Below, in pieces: positions 6,706 through 8,893 of a stretch of DNA of 8,893 nucleotides. The notes beneath the pieces were generated by a model that saw nothing but the letters and a program-made list of their open reading frames with translations, was not told where the DNA came from and made no database searches. Origin of the DNA: Planctomycetaceae bacterium (GTDB taxonomy: Bacteria > Planctomycetota > Planctomycetia > Pirellulales > UBA1268); assembly GCA_018694455.1 (NCBI GenBank), contig JABHNP010000362.1, positions 1 to 8,893 on the forward strand, written 5' to 3'. The position numbers and the translations under genes are program-made. Numbering within the stretch: position 1 is the stretch's first letter; every line of letters starts with the position of its first letter.

Positions 6706-6713
6706 AACAGAAT

Positions 6714-6717
6714 CTCC
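6714..6717 (-). promoter_or_regulatory. Ribosome binding site fixing the mutase start
   Basis: GGAG on the minus strand lies 8 nt before GTG 6705. It falls in the 47-nt spacer after the ABA4-like gene and supports the shorter 401-residue product. Confidence 0.65.
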
Positions 6718-6752
6718 ACGGAAAGAAAAGGAACGACAGCAATACTTTTCAC

Positions 6753-7220
6753 TCAGTTGTCGGTTGCAGAGGGAGAGTCTGCAAGGGGGGGCACCTGACG
6801 TTCGTGTTGCCAGCAAAGCCGGAAGCCGAGATGGGTCAGATATCCAATTGGGCCTGAAAGAAAAGTGAGTGCCAGAGAAAGGCTGCGGAGCGGCCATGGA
6901 ATGCGACAGGCTATTGCTTCCTTCGCTACTACGGTTCCAACAACCATGTCGAAAACGAGATAATGAGTCCAGGCAGCCGCGAATACAAAGTCGTCACTAA
7001 AAGCATTTCGGAGCCCAGAAATGGTCATCACGTCGCTCGGCGGGGGGCCAAGGATCGTAAATCTCCAAGCAATGATCCCTAGGTAAATCATAGCTAACAT
7101 TCCGGGGATGAGCCGTTTGCACAGCGTATCACGGACAAAAAGACGCCCTGGAAAGACGATCAGTGGGATCCATGCAAGGAGGGCAATCGTGTTAGTTATT
7201 TGGAAGAGTTGCTCAGCCAT
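6753..7220 (-). CDS. ABA4-like (DUF4281) membrane protein
   Basis: This 155-residue integral membrane protein has four predicted transmembrane segments at about residues 8-24, 38-54, 79-97 and 110-131. Characteristic pieces are ITNTIALLAWIPLIVFPG at the N-terminus, AAAWTHYLVFDMVVGTVVA in the third segment, and LSGPIGYLTHLGFR in the fourth. These fit the family named after plant ABA4, a plastid protein required for neoxanthin formation; bacterial members have no proven role. The C-terminal ~20 residues (after CWQHERQ) are polar and probably cytoplasmic or disordered. ATG 7220 has GGAG 6 nt upstream. The mutase gene follows after 47 nt, pointing to co-transcription, although a functional link between a carotenoid-type membrane protein and glycolysis is not obvious. 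Confidence 0.75.
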   Translation of the reverse strand: MAEQLFQITNTIALLAWIPLIVFPGRLFVRDTLCKRLIPGMLAMIYLGIIAWRFTILGPPPSDVMTISGLRNAFSDDFVFAAAWTHYLVFDMVVGTVVAKEAIACRIPWPLRSLSLALTFLSGPIGYLTHLGFRLCWQHERQVPPLADSPSATDN

Positions 7221-7352
7221 CCTGTTCTCCGGTAAGGTTTCGCGGTCTCAACGATGTGTGGTACGTCTTTCGTGAAAGCCTAGCATTCGAATGAGTTGAG
7301 TATTAGAGTTTTTGTGTCTTGCATTTTGTCCTTGAAAAGAGCACCACTGAAT
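7221..7352. promoter_or_regulatory. Divergent promoter region between ABA4-like and pgi genes
   Basis: These 132 nt separate two genes that point away from each other, so promoters for both must lie here or within the flanking genes. The minus side contains only the ABA4-like ribosome binding site (7227-7230). For the plus side, TTGAGT (7296-7301) with TTGCAT (7319-7324) at 17-nt spacing is the best candidate, but its -10 matches consensus at only three positions. The location is supported by gene arrangement; exact elements are not. Confidence 0.4.
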
Positions 7353-8801
7353 ATGAGCGCCGCACGATCCAAACCCTCCAATGATCCAATTTCCTATGAT
7401 GCCTCGGCCGTGCTTGCTACCGGTGGAATCCAACAATCGGATTTGGATGCACTTGATAGCCCGCTTGCTGAGGCGAGGAAGACAAGCCTTCAAGATCTTG
7501 AGCACTGGAGGGCAGAAAGTGCTGGAGCAAATCCACTTGATCCAGCATTTATTGATTTGCCGGAACGTCTCCTCACCGATTATGGGACAAGCCGGCCAGA
7601 AAGTGAACTGTTTTCAATACTCCAGACAGCACGACGTCTGCGCGAAGCAGTAGATCGCGTCGTCGTGCTTGGTATTGGCGGGTCATATATGGGCACTCGG
7701 GCGCTCTTTGAGTCGTGCTGTCACCCATTTCACAATGAACTCTCCCGAGGTGAGCGAGGTGGACGACCACGTCTATCATTCGAAGGTTTTAATATCGACA
7801 ATGATTCCGCGCATGGCCTTCTCGATGTGCTGCAATCGCATCCTCACGGAATGGATCGAGATGATCTCCTTGCTCAATGGGCAATGCTGGTAGTAAGTAA
7901 AAGTGGTGGCACTCTTGAGACGGCCGCAGCGACACGGCTTTTCCTGAGTGCGCTTCATGCATCAGTTGGTGGCGATGCGAAGCAGGTCGCGGAACGAGTC
8001 GTTCCAGTGACAGGAGCGAGCGGAAAACTTGCGAGCTTGGCAAAAACAATCGGATGCCCGGATGTTTTTGGCATTCCTAATGGTGTCGGTGGACGATTCT
8101 CTGTGTTCACTGCGGTTGGTCTTTTGCCCGCTTCAATTGTTGGTGTCGATATTGTTCGCCTCCTCGAAGGCGCTGCAGCAATGACACAACGCTTTCGGGA
8201 GTCACCGGTTTCTGAAAATCCAGTTTTGCAATACGTTGCAGTCTCTCATTTGGCTGAAAAGAAAATGGGAGCAACTATACGGGTTCTTTCAAGCTGGAGT
8301 AATCAGCTTGAGTCAGTCGGCCTTTGGTACGACCAGTTGCTCTCTGAAAGCCTTGGGAAAGGTGAGAAAGGTGCTACACCACTGACTACAGTCACCACTC
8401 GTGACCTGCACTCACGAGGGCAGCAGCATCAAGATGGACGCAGAGACAAGATCATCACGAATCTATGTGTTGGGGAGTCCCGACGTGATCATATTGGCCT
8501 ACCTCCGCTGAGCGGGTCGTCTGGCAACGAAGATCAACTCGATGACCTTGTTGGTACAACATGGCCGACCATGCTTGCAGCCGCGACAGACGGCACAAAC
8601 GAAGCGTATGCCTCAGCGAAACGCCCAACGGCGACTATCCATCTGCCGCAAATAGATGAATTCATCATTGGTCAGCTTCTGCAACTGCTTATGCTTGCTA
8701 CTGTTGTTGAGGGTCGGCTTGTTGGGACGAATCCATACGGCCAGCCGGGTGTGGAGGCATATAAAAAATTTATGATGAAAAGGCTTCGGCCGAATGAATG
8801 A
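7353..8801 (+). CDS. pgi: Glucose-6-phosphate isomerase
   Basis: This cytoplasmic enzyme interconverts glucose 6-phosphate and fructose 6-phosphate. The 482-residue protein carries the expected two SIS domains: VVVLGIGGSYMGTRALF (phosphate and sugar binding; LGIGGS at 106-111), VVSKSGGTLET (SKSGGT 182-187), and the PGI signature GGRFSVFTAVGLLP (from residue 246). Active-site positions are visible: Glu332 in SESLGKGEKG, His353 in RDLHSRGQQHQDG, and Lys471 in the terminal GQPGVEAYKKF. The length is typical of shorter bacterial PGIs (450-550). ATG 7353 is preferred over an in-frame TTG at 7296 because the intervening 19 residues look non-conserved, but its ribosome binding site is weak (GAAAAGAG about 11 nt upstream), so the start is the least certain part. 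It is divergent from the ABA4-like/mutase pair, and the next gene follows 57 nt later on the same strand. Confidence 0.93.
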   Translation: MSAARSKPSNDPISYDASAVLATGGIQQSDLDALDSPLAEARKTSLQDLEHWRAESAGANPLDPAFIDLPERLLTDYGTSRPESELFSILQTARRLREAVDRVVVLGIGGSYMGTRALFESCCHPFHNELSRGERGGRPRLSFEGFNIDNDSAHGLLDVLQSHPHGMDRDDLLAQWAMLVVSKSGGTLETAAATRLFLSALHASVGGDAKQVAERVVPVTGASGKLASLAKTIGCPDVFGIPNGVGGRFSVFTAVGLLPASIVGVDIVRLLEGAAAMTQRFRESPVSENPVLQYVAVSHLAEKKMGATIRVLSSWSNQLESVGLWYDQLLSESLGKGEKGATPLTTVTTRDLHSRGQQHQDGRRDKIITNLCVGESRRDHIGLPPLSGSSGNEDQLDDLVGTTWPTMLAAATDGTNEAYASAKRPTATIHLPQIDEFIIGQLLQLLMLATVVEGRLVGTNPYGQPGVEAYKKFMMKRLRPNE

Positions 8802-8858
8802 CACGAGGTTGTTGCTGCTTGTGCTAAAATCTTGAAATTCATCTGCATGGAGAAATAA

Positions 8859-8893
8859 ATGGCCGTTACAATTACATGGACAGGACACGCTAC
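8859..8893 (+). CDS. Start of a probable UPF0173 metal-dependent hydrolase (partial)
   Basis: ATG 8859 is preceded by GGAG (8849-8852) at 6-nt spacing, and the first residues are MAVTITWTGHA. This closely resembles the N-terminus of UPF0173 beta-lactamase-fold hydrolases (typically M-ITWLGHA), cytoplasmic metal-dependent enzymes of unknown substrate. Only 11 full codons are in the window, so the metal-binding HxHxDH motif cannot be seen. The gene is 57 nt after pgi and may be co-transcribed; a TAAAAT word at 8825-8830 lacks a well-spaced -35 partner. Confidence 0.6.
   Translation, partial: MAVTITWTGHA

Noticed and set aside
6706..6897. 64-residue N-terminal extension of the phosphoglycerate mutase
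   Set aside because: It overlaps the 3' end of the ABA4-like gene, and GTG 6705 has a suitable ribosome binding site near the family start.
8809..8830. Promoter TTGTTG/TAAAAT before the UPF0173-like gene
   Set aside because: The spacing is only 10 nt, far from the usual 16-18.

Overview
The window looks like a chromosomal segment of a moderate-GC bacterium, most likely a planctomycete (Planctomycetota). This is inferred from three things: an integrase-type N-terminal fragment of the style common in that phylum, a Tat-exported Gfo/Idh/MocA oxidoreductase whose usual EKP motif is replaced by a 'VPA' variant, and a DUF1015 protein next to a metal-dependent (apgM-type) phosphoglycerate mutase. 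No rRNA, intact tRNA, CRISPR array or complete mobile element is visible.

Left part (1-2256), accessory in character. The 3' end of an unidentified gene with an acidic then lysine-rich tail is closed by a strong intrinsic terminator. A structured, gene-free leader follows, then a secreted outer-membrane beta-barrel-like protein (413-1165). This gene is flanked by two copies of a 28-bp imperfect direct repeat (25/28 identical). The right-hand copy lies inside the broken 3' part of a truncated tyrosine-recombinase-like gene on the minus strand (1240-1569), which keeps a good ribosome binding site and start but only its N-terminal domain. An unrecognised minus-strand gene (1753-2253) lies beyond it. 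Together these suggest an old integration site.

Right part (2592-8893), mostly housekeeping. A DUF1015 protein (2592-3851) and a Tat-exported Gfo/Idh/MocA oxidoreductase (4065-5318) are on the plus strand. They face a minus-strand pair: an ABA4-like (DUF4281) membrane protein (7220-6753), followed 47 nt later by 2,3-bisphosphoglycerate-independent phosphoglycerate mutase (6705-5500). Glucose-6-phosphate isomerase (7353-8801) diverges from that pair and is followed at 57 nt by the start of a probable UPF0173 metal-dependent hydrolase that runs off the window.

Two glycolytic enzymes, pgi and an apgM-type mutase, share this segment with DUF1015. I recall DUF1015 genes sitting near serine biosynthesis genes in other bacteria, so a link around 3-phosphoglycerate is possible but is not shown by the sequence. 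I see no clearly new multi-gene system. The items most worth checking are the direct repeats with the integrase remnant, the EKP-less oxidoreductase, the DUF1015 protein and the orphan 166-residue protein.
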